DNA of 49,844 nt, from positions 1 through 49,844 of the forward strand of contig NZ_JAFJSY010000073.1 of the NCBI RefSeq assembly GCF_019857225.1. Direction: 5' to 3'. The stretch comes from Streptomyces plumbidurans. Lineage in GTDB: Bacteria > Actinomycetota > Actinomycetes > Streptomycetales > Streptomycetaceae. Below the pieces are notes generated by a model, which was given only the letters and a program-made list of their open reading frames with translations, was not told the DNA's origin and did no database searches. The stretch's first letter is position 1. Every line of letters begins with the position of its first letter. A program made the position numbers and the translations under genes. Positions 16,373 through 24,400 of this stretch are shown here, in pieces.

Positions 16373-17205
16373 CACTTCGGGCAGAAATAGCTGGAGCGGT
16401 TCATCCAGGGGCGCCGGCGCATCGGCGTGCCGCACCTCTTGCAGGGCAGCCCCTCCCGGCCGTACGCGTCCAGCGACCGGTCGAAGTAGCCCGACTCCCC
16501 GTTGACGTTGACGTAGAGGCTGTCGAAGCTGGTGCCGCCGACGGCGAGCGCCTCGTTCATCACGTCCCGTACGTGGCCGAGGAGTTCGGCCGTGCGCGGG
16601 CGTGTGAAGCCGGACGTGGGGCGCTCGTAGTGGACGCGGGCGCGCCAAAGGGCCTCGTCCGCATAGATGTTGCCGACGCCGCTGATCAACGACTGGTCCA
16701 GAAGAGCCCGTTTGACGGTGGTGCGCTTGCGGCGCAGCGCCTGGTGGAAGGCCTCGTCGTCGAAGAGCGGGTCGAGCGGGTCGCGGGCGATGTGCGCGAT
16801 GACGTCCGGCAGCCCCTCGGGGGTGTTGTCGTGCAACGACAGTCCGCCGAAGGTGCGTTGGTCGACGAAGCGCAGCTGCGTGGCGAGGTCGTCGGCGAAG
16901 CGGACGCGGATCCTGAGGTGCTTCTCGTCGGGGGCCGCATCCGGCTGGACCAGGAGCTGGCCGCTCATGCCGAGGTGGGCCAGGACCGACTGGTGGGTGT
17001 CCTCCAGGGGCAGCCACAGATACTTGCCGCGGCGGCTGGGCACGCCGACGCGGTGCCCCTTGAGGCGGTGCGTGAAGTCGTCGGCACCGGCCACATGGCG
17101 CCGTACGGCACGCGGGTGCAGCACCTCGGCGTCGGCGACGACACGGTGGGCGACCCACCGCTCCAGGCCGCGCCGGACGACCTCGACCTCGGGCAACTCG
17201 GGCAT
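16345..17205 (-). CDS. mutM: Formamidopyrimidine-DNA glycosylase MutM (Fpg)
   Basis: A 286-residue base-excision repair glycosylase/AP lyase that removes 8-oxoguanine. Catalytic Pro2-Glu3 are in MPELPEVEVVRRGL. The conserved lysine is in the RRGKYLWLPL strand. The central SGVGNIYADEALW helix-two-turn-helix is complete. The C-terminal zinc finger CKRCGTPMRRRPWMNRSSYFCPKCQ has all four Cys. It is downstream of rnc on the same strand, but a strong hairpin lies between them, so it may have its own promoter. Confidence 0.97.
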   Translation of the reverse strand: MPELPEVEVVRRGLERWVAHRVVADAEVLHPRAVRRHVAGADDFTHRLKGHRVGVPSRRGKYLWLPLEDTHQSVLAHLGMSGQLLVQPDAAPDEKHLRIRVRFADDLATQLRFVDQRTFGGLSLHDNTPEGLPDVIAHIARDPLDPLFDDEAFHQALRRKRTTVKRALLDQSLISGVGNIYADEALWRARVHYERPTSGFTRPRTAELLGHVRDVMNEALAVGGTSFDSLYVNVNGESGYFDRSLDAYGREGLPCKRCGTPMRRRPWMNRSSYFCPKCQRAPRTAS

Positions 17206-17236
17206 GACGGCTCCCGTACCGGACTGTGGACGATCC

Positions 17237-17266
17237 GAGCGCCCGCCCCGGGCGGGGCGGGCGCTC
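17237..17266 (-). terminator. 13-bp GC-rich hairpin between rnc and mutM
   Basis: GAGCGCCCGCCCC (17237-17249) pairs perfectly with GGGGCGGGCGCTC (17254-17266) across a 4-base loop. It lies 48 bp after the rnc stop and 31 bp before the mutM start. There is no U-run on the minus strand, so it may be a Rho-independent-like terminator, an attenuator, or an RNase III processing site. Confidence 0.7.
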
Positions 17267-17314
17267 AGGTTGCGCTGTTCGTCGGACAGGGGCCACGGCG
17301 GGCCAGAACCCCTG

Positions 17315-18139
17315 TCAGGCGGAGACGGACGACGGACCTTGACCGTCCTCGGCGGCCTTCTCGGCCGCCGCCTTTTCGGCTCGCTCGTCCGCCGCGGCCC
17401 GGATGGACCTCCAGGCGGACTCGGCGGCCTGCTGTTCCGCCTCCTTCTTGCTGCGGCCGGTGCCGGTGCCGTACGAGACGCCTCCGACGCGGGCGGCAGC
17501 AGTGAAGGTCTTCTCGTGGTCGGGGCCGGTCTCCGTGACCAGGTACTCGGGCACGCCGAGCCCCTCGGTCGCGGTGAGCTCCTGGAGGGATGTCTTCCAG
17601 TCCAGGCCGGCTCCGAGGTTCGAGGACTTCTCGATCAGCGGGTCGAACAGGCGGTGCACCAGTTCGGAGGCCGCATCGAGGCCCTGGTCGAGATAGACCG
17701 CGCCGATCACCGCTTCCAGGGTGTCGGCGAGGATGGACGCCTTGTCCCGGCCTCCCGTGCCCTCTTCGCCCCGGCCGAGCCGGATGAAGGAGCCGAGTTC
17801 CAGACCGCGACCGACCTCCGCCAGCGCACGAGAATTGACCACCGCGGCCCGCAGCTTGGCCAGTTGGCCCTCGGGCAGGTCGGGGTGGGTGGTGTACAGC
17901 GTGTCCGTGACCACGAGGCCGAGCACGGAGTCCCCGAGGAACTCCAGCCGCTCGTTGGTCGGCAGACCGCCGTTCTCGTACGCGTACGAACGGTGGGTCA
18001 GCGCACGCACCAGAAGGGCGGACTCGAGCTTGTACCCGAGCCGCCCTTCCAGAAGCGTGTGGGACGAGGCCGTGTTGTCCGCCTTCTTCTTGGCGGGTGG
18101 ATCCGCCTTGGCGTCATCCGCCTTCTTGGCAGTGGACAC
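17315..18139 (-). CDS. rnc: Ribonuclease III (AbsB)
   Basis: A 274-residue double-strand-specific endoribonuclease. The catalytic signature NERLEFLGDSVLG is complete, and DTLEAVIGAVYLD supplies the second acidic cluster. The C-terminal dsRNA-binding domain has the KTSLQELTATEG start and GRSKKEAEQQAAESAW end. N- and C-terminal tails are Ala/Lys-rich extensions typical of Streptomyces. GTG at 18139 (VSTAKKADD) follows GAGAGG. In S. coelicolor this gene is absB, a global regulator of antibiotic synthesis through mRNA processing. It is 19 bp after rpmF in an operon with the YceD-family gene. Confidence 0.97.
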   Translation of the reverse strand: MSTAKKADDAKADPPAKKKADNTASSHTLLEGRLGYKLESALLVRALTHRSYAYENGGLPTNERLEFLGDSVLGLVVTDTLYTTHPDLPEGQLAKLRAAVVNSRALAEVGRGLELGSFIRLGRGEEGTGGRDKASILADTLEAVIGAVYLDQGLDAASELVHRLFDPLIEKSSNLGAGLDWKTSLQELTATEGLGVPEYLVTETGPDHEKTFTAAARVGGVSYGTGTGRSKKEAEQQAAESAWRSIRAAADERAEKAAAEKAAEDGQGPSSVSA

Positions 18140-18158
18140 GATGCCTCTCACCAGCCGC

Positions 18159-18332
18159 TCAGACCTCGAGGACCTGGCGCTTGTTGTAAGTGCCGCAAGA
18201 CGGGCACGCGATGTGCTGCTGCTTGGGCTCGTGGCAGCGCTCACACGCAACCAGGGTGGGGACCGCAGCCTTCCACTGCGACCGGCGGTGGCGCGTGTTG
18301 CTGCGCGACATCTTCCGCTTCGGAACAGCCAC
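18159..18332 (-). CDS. rpmF: 50S ribosomal protein L32
   Basis: A 57-residue ribosomal protein with GTG start at 18332 (VAVPKRKMSRSNTRHRRSQW). The zinc ribbon has four Cys (CERC ... CPSC), so it is the zinc-binding form. It begins 2 bp after the stop of the YceD-family gene and ends 19 bp before rnc, the usual yceD-rpmF-rnc arrangement. Confidence 0.97.
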   Translation of the reverse strand: MAVPKRKMSRSNTRHRRSQWKAAVPTLVACERCHEPKQQHIACPSCGTYNKRQVLEV

Positions 18333-18334
18333 GG

Positions 18335-18985
18335 CTACTTCTCCTGCTTCTCGTCGACGCCCGCTTCCGCGTCAGCGCCGCTCATCTCGTCCTTCTCGCC
18401 GTCTTCGAGTGAACCGGCGAGTCCCTGCAGTGCCGCCCAACGGATGTCGACGGCGTCGTGGTGGTGGTCCGGGTCGTCCGCCAGCCGGGCTCCGCACTCG
18501 GAGCACAGACCTGGGCAGTCGTCCTGGCACACCGGCTGCATCGGCAGTGCGAGCACCACCGCATCACGCAGCACGGGCTCGAGGTCGAACAAGCCGTCCT
18601 CGATGAAGAGCCTGTCCTCGTCTTCCTCGGCGTCGTCGGCCGGCTCCGCCTTGGGGCGGCCCCGGTCATCGGCGTCAGGGTACGAGAACATCTCCTGGAA
18701 TTCCGCTTCGACGTCGAGTCGAAGAGGCTCCAGACACCTTACGCACTCCCCCTCGGCCTGTGCACGGGCGGTGCCTGTGACAAGCACCCCTTCCATGACC
18801 GACTCGAGACGGAGGTCTAGCTCCACCGGGGCGCCTTCCGGCACTCCGACGACCCCCACGAGACCGAGGTCCTTGGGGGCGTCGATCGTGCGGGACAGCC
18901 GCTGCAGCGCACCGGGACGCCGTCCCAGCTCGTGCGTGTCGAACACGAGGGGGTTTCGGTGGTCGAGGCGAGCGTTGGGGGCCAT
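18335..18985 (-). CDS. YceD/DUF177 family protein
   Basis: A 216-residue DUF177 protein, almost always encoded directly before rpmF and implicated in large-subunit rRNA maturation in plants and bacteria. Family features are the CVRCLEPL pair in the middle, acidic stretches (DDAEEDEDRLF), the DLEPVLRDAVVLALPMQPVC core, and a second Cys cluster CQDDCPGLCSECG. The N-terminal LDHRNPLVFDTHELGRRPG is the typical start. The C-terminal tail is acidic and probably disordered. Its biochemical activity is not established. Confidence 0.92.
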   Translation of the reverse strand: MAPNARLDHRNPLVFDTHELGRRPGALQRLSRTIDAPKDLGLVGVVGVPEGAPVELDLRLESVMEGVLVTGTARAQAEGECVRCLEPLRLDVEAEFQEMFSYPDADDRGRPKAEPADDAEEDEDRLFIEDGLFDLEPVLRDAVVLALPMQPVCQDDCPGLCSECGARLADDPDHHHDAVDIRWAALQGLAGSLEDGEKDEMSGADAEAGVDEKQEK

Positions 18986-19117
18986 TCCTGCTTTCGATCT
19001 TCAGAGCTCAGAGGGACGCCGCCCTCCGGTGCCGGTGGGCAGCGCTGATCGCGGACGTGCACGCGACCGAAGAGCCAGGATACCGGTCCTTTCGCTCACG
19101 GCCCAATCCGCGGGTTC

Positions 19118-20203
19118 TTACTGGCCGCGCCCCTGCTCGTACGCCCTCAGCTGCTCGGGCGTGATCATGCCCGTGTCGAAGAGGCTGGTCTCGTCGAGGG
19201 CGTAGGCGTCGTGCCCCTGCGGGACCTGGTGGCCCTGCTGCATCTGGCTCTGCTGCAGCTGGCTCTGGTCGTACGCCGCCTGCTGGGGGTCGTAGCCCTG
19301 GTATCCGTACGGATCCGCCTGCTGGTAGCCGTAGACGTCCTGCTGGCCGTAGCCCTGCTGCTGGTAGGCGCCGGCGTACGGGTCGGCCTGCTGCTGGTAG
19401 CCGTAGGCCGGCTGGGCCTGTGCGTAGTCCTGCTGCTGGACGGGCTGCGGCTGCTCGGCCGGGGCGGTGGCCGCGGCGTCCTGCTCGGCGAGGGCCGTGA
19501 GGTCGGCCAGGTAGTCGGCGTCGCTGGAGTGCTGGAAGGACGTGGCGTCGTCGGCGAGGGCGCTGAGGTCGTCGCTGGCGATCCGGCCGTGCAGCTTCTG
19601 CCGGCCGCGGCCGACGGCCTCCAGGGTCTTGGCGAGGACCGCCTCGAAGGCGCCGAGCTTGACGTCCACATAGGCGTCGGCGTCCTTGCGGAGGGTCTCC
19701 GGGTCGTGGCTGCGCTCGGGGGCGTCCTCGTCCTCGTAGCCCTGTTCGTCGAGGCCCGGGCCGGTGCCGAGGAGCTTCTCGCGGCCGCGGCCGACGGAGC
19801 CGAGGGTCTTGGTGAGGACGACCTCGAAGTTGGCGAGCTTGGAGTCGACGTAGTCGTCGGCCTCGGCGCGGATCTCCTCGGCCTCCTGGCGGGCCTCGGC
19901 GATGATCCGGTCGGCCTCGTTCTGCGAGCGGCGGGCGACCTCGGTGTCGGAGATCAGCGAGCCGCGCTCGGCGTGCGCCGTCTGGATGATCCGCTCGGCC
20001 TCCTGGCGGGCCTGCTCGACCATCTGCTCACGGTCGCCGATCAGCTCCTGCGCCTGCGCGAGGGAACCGGGCAGCGCCGCGCGGACCTCTTCCAACTGGG
20101 CGAGCAGCTCCGCGCGGTTGACCACGCACGAGGCCGACATGGGCATGGCCCGGGCACTGGAGACCGCCGCGACGATCTCGTCGAGCTTCTTCTGCACGTC
20201 CAC
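19118..20203 (-). CDS. SepIVA/DivIVA-like coiled-coil cell-growth protein
   Basis: A 361-residue protein with an N-terminal DivIVA-like segment (MDVQKKLDEIVAAVSSARAM) and a long coiled coil around residues 45-120 (QMVEQARQEAERIIQTAHAER). It contains a striking internal duplication: residues 115-144 and 175-204 share the pattern YVD-KL--FE-VL-KTL--VGRGR-KL, exactly 60 residues apart. Residues 250-330 are a Gln/Tyr/Pro low-complexity tail with repeated YGYQQADPY-like units. It resembles actinobacterial SepIVA and DivIVA proteins, which act at the septum or growing pole. It sits between the yceD-rpmF-rnc operon and coaD on the same strand. Confidence 0.8.
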   Translation of the reverse strand: MDVQKKLDEIVAAVSSARAMPMSASCVVNRAELLAQLEEVRAALPGSLAQAQELIGDREQMVEQARQEAERIIQTAHAERGSLISDTEVARRSQNEADRIIAEARQEAEEIRAEADDYVDSKLANFEVVLTKTLGSVGRGREKLLGTGPGLDEQGYEDEDAPERSHDPETLRKDADAYVDVKLGAFEAVLAKTLEAVGRGRQKLHGRIASDDLSALADDATSFQHSSDADYLADLTALAEQDAAATAPAEQPQPVQQQDYAQAQPAYGYQQQADPYAGAYQQQGYGQQDVYGYQQADPYGYQGYDPQQAAYDQSQLQQSQMQQGHQVPQGHDAYALDETSLFDTGMITPEQLRAYEQGRGQ

Positions 20204-20278
20204 CGTGTGCTCGCCACTCTCTACCGATGTGTTGGAGACGGACGGGACGACTGTAGCCCCATCGGTCCGCCGGTCTCA

Positions 20279-20758
20279 TCAGTCCTTGCGCAGGCGCTTG
20301 TTGAGGGCCTCCAGGACCACCGGCGGCACCAGGTGCGCAACGTCTCCGCCCCAGGTGGCGACCTCCTTGACGAGGGAGGAGGAAAGGAAGCTGTAGGTGG
20401 GGTTGGTCGGCACGAACAGCGTCTCCACGCCCGACAGGCCGTTGTTCATCTGGGCCATCTGCAGCTCGTAGTCGAAGTCGCTGACCGCGCGCAGGCCCTT
20501 GACGATGGCGGGGATGTCGCGCTGCTTGCAGTAGTCGACGAGGAGGCCGTGGAACGCCTCGATCCGCACGTTCTCGTACTCGGCGGTGACCTCGCGGATC
20601 AGCTCGATCCGCTCGTCGATCTCGAACAGGCCCTTCTTGGCCTTGTTGATCATCACCGCGACGTAGACCTCGTCGTACAGACGGGAGGCGCGGGAAATGA
20701 TGTCTAGGTGTCCGTTGGTGATCGGGTCGAACGACCCGGGACATACGGCGCGGCGCAC
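20279..20758 (-). CDS. coaD: Phosphopantetheine adenylyltransferase CoaD
   Basis: A 159-residue enzyme of coenzyme A synthesis, converting 4'-phosphopantetheine and ATP to dephospho-CoA. The nucleotidyltransferase motif CPGSFDPITNGHLD gives the TxGH signature, GLRAVSDFDYELQMAQMN is the CoaD core, and YSFLSSSLVKEVA is the ISSTxVR-type motif. GTG at 20758 is preferred because GAGGGA is ten bases upstream and family members start here. An ATG at 20788 overlapping the rsmD stop as ATGA would add ten residues. Translation is close-coupled to rsmD. Confidence 0.96.
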   Translation of the reverse strand: MRRAVCPGSFDPITNGHLDIISRASRLYDEVYVAVMINKAKKGLFEIDERIELIREVTAEYENVRIEAFHGLLVDYCKQRDIPAIVKGLRAVSDFDYELQMAQMNNGLSGVETLFVPTNPTYSFLSSSLVKEVATWGGDVAHLVPPVVLEALNKRLRKD

Positions 20759-20784
20759 TGGTGATCCCTCGCTCTCCGGTCCGG

Positions 20785-21372
20785 TCATCGTGCGTTTTCG
20801 CACGTAGAGGCGGCGCGACCGTACCAAAACGTTCCCTCGCCGTAGCGACGGGACCGGATGGCCTCGAAGCCGTCCGGCCACCCGAATTCGCCGCCTCGGG
20901 TGCTGCGCTCCACGGTGACGATCGCCTCCGGCGCGAGCCAGCCCCCCGAGCGGAGTGTGAGCAGGATCTCCCGAAGATCGTGATCCGTGACACGGTACGG
21001 AGGGTCCAGGAACACGATGTCGTACGGGTCCGCCGGCGCCGGTGACTGGATGATCTGTTCGGCTTTGCCCGATCTGACCTCGGCGCCCGGGAGGCCGAGG
21101 CTCTTGACGTTCTCCCGGATCGTGCGGGCGGCGCGGGCGTCCGCCTCGACCAGGAGGGTGTGGCTCGCGCCGCGTGAGAGGGCTTCCAGGCCGACTGCGC
21201 CGGAGCCGGCGTAGAGGTCGAGGACGCGCTCGCCGTCCAGGGGGGCGCCTAGGAGGGACTGCCAGGTGGAGAGGAGGGCCTCTCGGGCGCGGTCCGAGGT
21301 GGGGCGGGTGTTGTTGCCTGGGGGCACCTGGAGGCGTCGTCCGCCGGCTTCGCCGGCGATCACGCGGGTCAT
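20785..21372 (-). CDS. rsmD: 16S rRNA (guanine966-N2)-methyltransferase RsmD
   Basis: A 195-residue SAM-dependent methyltransferase of the small subunit rRNA. MTRVIAGEAGGRRLQVP is the standard start, DLYAGSGAVGLEALSRGA is the SAM-binding motif I, and VFLDPPYRV is the catalytic DPPY motif. The ATG at 21372 follows AAGGACC; a longer frame upstream runs into an intergenic repeat and is rejected. It lies between recG and coaD, an order conserved in actinobacteria. Confidence 0.96.
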   Translation of the reverse strand: MTRVIAGEAGGRRLQVPPGNNTRPTSDRAREALLSTWQSLLGAPLDGERVLDLYAGSGAVGLEALSRGASHTLLVEADARAARTIRENVKSLGLPGAEVRSGKAEQIIQSPAPADPYDIVFLDPPYRVTDHDLREILLTLRSGGWLAPEAIVTVERSTRGGEFGWPDGFEAIRSRRYGEGTFWYGRAASTCENAR

Positions 21373-21407
21373 CTGGGGTCCTTGGATTGTGGGCGGCTTC
21401 AGGTTCA

Positions 21408-21470
21408 TTGTGGCTGGTCGCGCCCGCGCGGCGGTAGCCGCAGATGGACTACAGCCCCGCGCCCCTAAAG
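21408..21470 (-). repeat. Streptomyces intergenic repeat, long variant
   Basis: Read on the minus strand it begins CTTTAGGGGCGCGGGGCTGT, continues through the small GCGGCTACCGC hairpin, and ends GGGCGCGACCAGCCACAA. It shares both ends with the shorter copies near 8.0 kb and 11.65 kb but has a different middle. It fills most of the recG-rsmD gap and may form a terminator or processing structure. Confidence 0.8.
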
Positions 21471-21481
21471 ACACCTCCCCC

Positions 21482-24400
21482 TCAGCCCTTTTCCAGGTAC
21501 CCCTCTCTTTCGTCGTCCAAGAGGGCGTTCAGAGCTGTTCGGAGGCCCGGGAGTGAGGTCAGGTCGGGGTCCTGCGCCACCAGGCGGGCTGCCTCCTCTC
21601 GGGCTTCTGTGATGACGTCCTCGTCCTCGATGACGGCCAGGACGCGGAGGCTGGAGCGGGCGCCGGACTGGGCCTGGCCCAGGACGTCGCCCTCGCGGCG
21701 TTGTTCGAGGTCGATGCGGGAGAGTTCGAAGCCGTCGGTGGTGGAGGCGACGGCGCCCAGGCGCTGGCGGGCGGGGGTGGCCTCGGGCATCTCGGTGACC
21801 AGGAGGCAGAGGCCGGGGGCGGAGCCTCGGCCCACGCGGCCGCGGAGCTGGTGGAGCTGGGAGACGCCGAAGCGGTCGGCGTCCATGACGACCATCGCCG
21901 TGGCGTTCGGGACGTTGACGCCGACCTCGATGACCGTCGTCGCGACCAGGACGTCGGTGTCGCCGGCGGCGAAGCGGCGCATGACGGCGTCCTTGTCGTC
22001 GGGGTGCATCCTGCCGTGCAGCACCTCGACGGCGAGGCCCTGCAGGGGGCCCTTGGCGAGCTGGGCCGCCACATCGAGGACGGCGAGCGGGGGGCGCTTC
22101 TCCGCCTCGTCCTCCGGGGACTGCTTCTTGCCGGACTTCTTCGCGTCGGCCTGGTCGATGTCGTCGCCGATGCGGGGGCAGACGACGTACGCCTGATGGC
22201 CGTTCTCCACCTCCTCGCGCACGCGCTCCCAGGCGCGGGAGAGGAAGTGCGGCTTGTCGGCGGCCGGGACCACATGGGAGGCGATGGGTGAGCGGCCCGC
22301 GGGGAGCTGGTCGAGGACGGAGGTCTCCAGGTCGCCGAAGACGGTCATGGCGACCGTGCGGGGGATGGGGGTGGCCGTCATGACCAGGAGGTGCGGGGGC
22401 TGCTTGCCCTTGCCGCGCAGGGCGTCGCGCTGCTCGACCCCGAAGCGGTGCTGTTCGTCCACGACGACGAGTCCGAGGTCGTGGAACTGGACCTTGTCCT
22501 CGATCAGTGCGTGGGTGCCGATCACGATGCCGGCCTCGCCGGTGGCCAGGTCCAGCATCGCCTGGCGGCGCGCGGCGGTGCCCATCGAACCGGTGAGCAG
22601 CACGACCTTGGTGGCGTGCTCGGAGCCGCCGAGCATGCCGCCCTCTGCAAGCTCGCCCATCATCTCGACGACGGAGCGGTGGTGCTGCTGGGCGAGGACC
22701 TCGGTGGGGGCGAGCATGGCGGCCTGTCCGCCGGCGTCGACGGTGGCGAGCATGGCGCGCAGCGCCACCATCGTGTTGTGGGTCACCGTGAAGTTGTCGG
22801 TGATGTAGGCATGGCTCGGGTGCGCGACGCTGATGCACTGGACAGGCTTTCGCCCCACATACTCGACCGCCCGGATCCCTCGCCGGAAGGTGTTGTATTT
22901 GGGCCGCGAGCGTACGCGTTCTGCCTTACGGGTGAGCCTGAAGGGGGCGTATTCGTCAGGCAGCGCCACCGAGACGTTGAAGGCGGCCTTCTTCGGCAGA
23001 ACACGCGCCCGACCGCCGAGCGAACGCACCAGCCAAGCTACGTCGTCCGCGAGCCTGCGCGAGGCTGAGCAGAGTGAAATGCTCCAGCCGTCGGCGTCGA
23101 CGGTGCCATCGGTATCCAGAAGCCCCTGCAACAGCGCGAGACGGTTCTTGATCGAGGTGTTCTTGAACTCGTCGGGAACGAATTTACCGTGCGAAGTCAC
23201 GCCCCACAGATTCAAGTCCCGCAGAGTTTGGATCACAGGATTGCGGACGCCTCCGGCTCGCCGCGTCAGTTGGATCGTGAAGTCACAGCGCGAACCCCTC
23301 ACCGGGGCCAGTTGACATTCAGGCGCCACAGTTGTTGCCACAGCGTCGCGGATCTCGTCGTCGATGATGGAAAGGCGCAGGTTGTGACGAAATGAGCCGT
23401 CTCCGAGGAGTAGACCGAACAGATACGGATCGAGAGGCAGTCCCGAGTCGCTCCCGAGATCAACCGGCGTGGCCGCCGGGAGGTACCACTTCGAGGACCC
23501 GTTGGCCTTGAACGTGTCCAGGCGGATCTCGCGAGTGGTCATGACCTTGGGAGCCTGTCCACGATGCCATCCGCAACTCGTGCCGACGATCCACAGATGC
23601 TCGTCGTCGCACTCGACCGAGCTCCCGTCAGACAGAACCAGCCGCCAGACGTCACGCTCTCCTTGCGGAAAGACACCGTCGATCAGCGCGAGCTCGCCGT
23701 CCGGCACGACGACTTCGTCCCGCACCTTCAGGTCTCCCATACGGCGGAACCCGGCAGGTGTGAGCACGAGCGAGTCGAGCGGCTGGGCCTTGCCCGAGCC
23801 GACCTCGCCCTGCAGCAGCCGGTGCATCGGGTGTTCCGTCGCGAGGTCGTCGAAGATCTCCCGGGAGACCTTCTGCTGGCCCTCGGTGAGGGTGAAGGGG
23901 AGGCGGTCGTCGAAGGCGGTGAGCAGGCCGTCGGGCTTGGGTCTGCGGGCCACGGCCGGGAGTTGGGCGTCGGCGTGGCGGCGGCGGGCGAGGGCGACCT
24001 GGAGGACGAAGGCCTCGTCCCACTTCAGGCGGGAGCGGGCGTCCTCGATGTCCGCCTTGGTGTGCGGGCGGTGGATCTTGAGGAGGGCCTCGGGGAGGGT
24101 GACCAGGCCCCGGCCCTCGCGGAGCGCGGGAGGGAGGGGGTCCACCGCGTCCTGGGCGGCCGGCAGGACCGTCTGGACGGCCTTGCCGATCTTCCAGGAC
24201 TCCAGTTTGGCCGTGGCCGGGTACAGCGGGATCAGGGCGCCGGCCCAGGTCTCGACGGATTCGGAGGGGTCGTCGCCGCGGAGCAGTTCGTAGGCCGGAT
24301 GGGCCAGTTGCAGGCGGCGGTTGAAGACCGAGACCTTGCCCGCGAACATCGCGCGGGTGCCCGGCAGGAGTTCCTTGTGGGGTTTGTGAACGCCGTTGCC

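Noticed and set aside
21373..21474. N-terminal extension of rsmD through the intergenic repeat
   Set aside because: The 34 extra residues come from the repeat element; the ATG at 21372 has AAGGA and begins at the family N-terminus.
22775..23788. Separate gene or frameshift within recG
   Set aside because: The reading frame is continuous on both sides and ends meet exactly at GSGK|T with intein blocks A, B, F and G, so it is an intein, not an inserted gene or an error.
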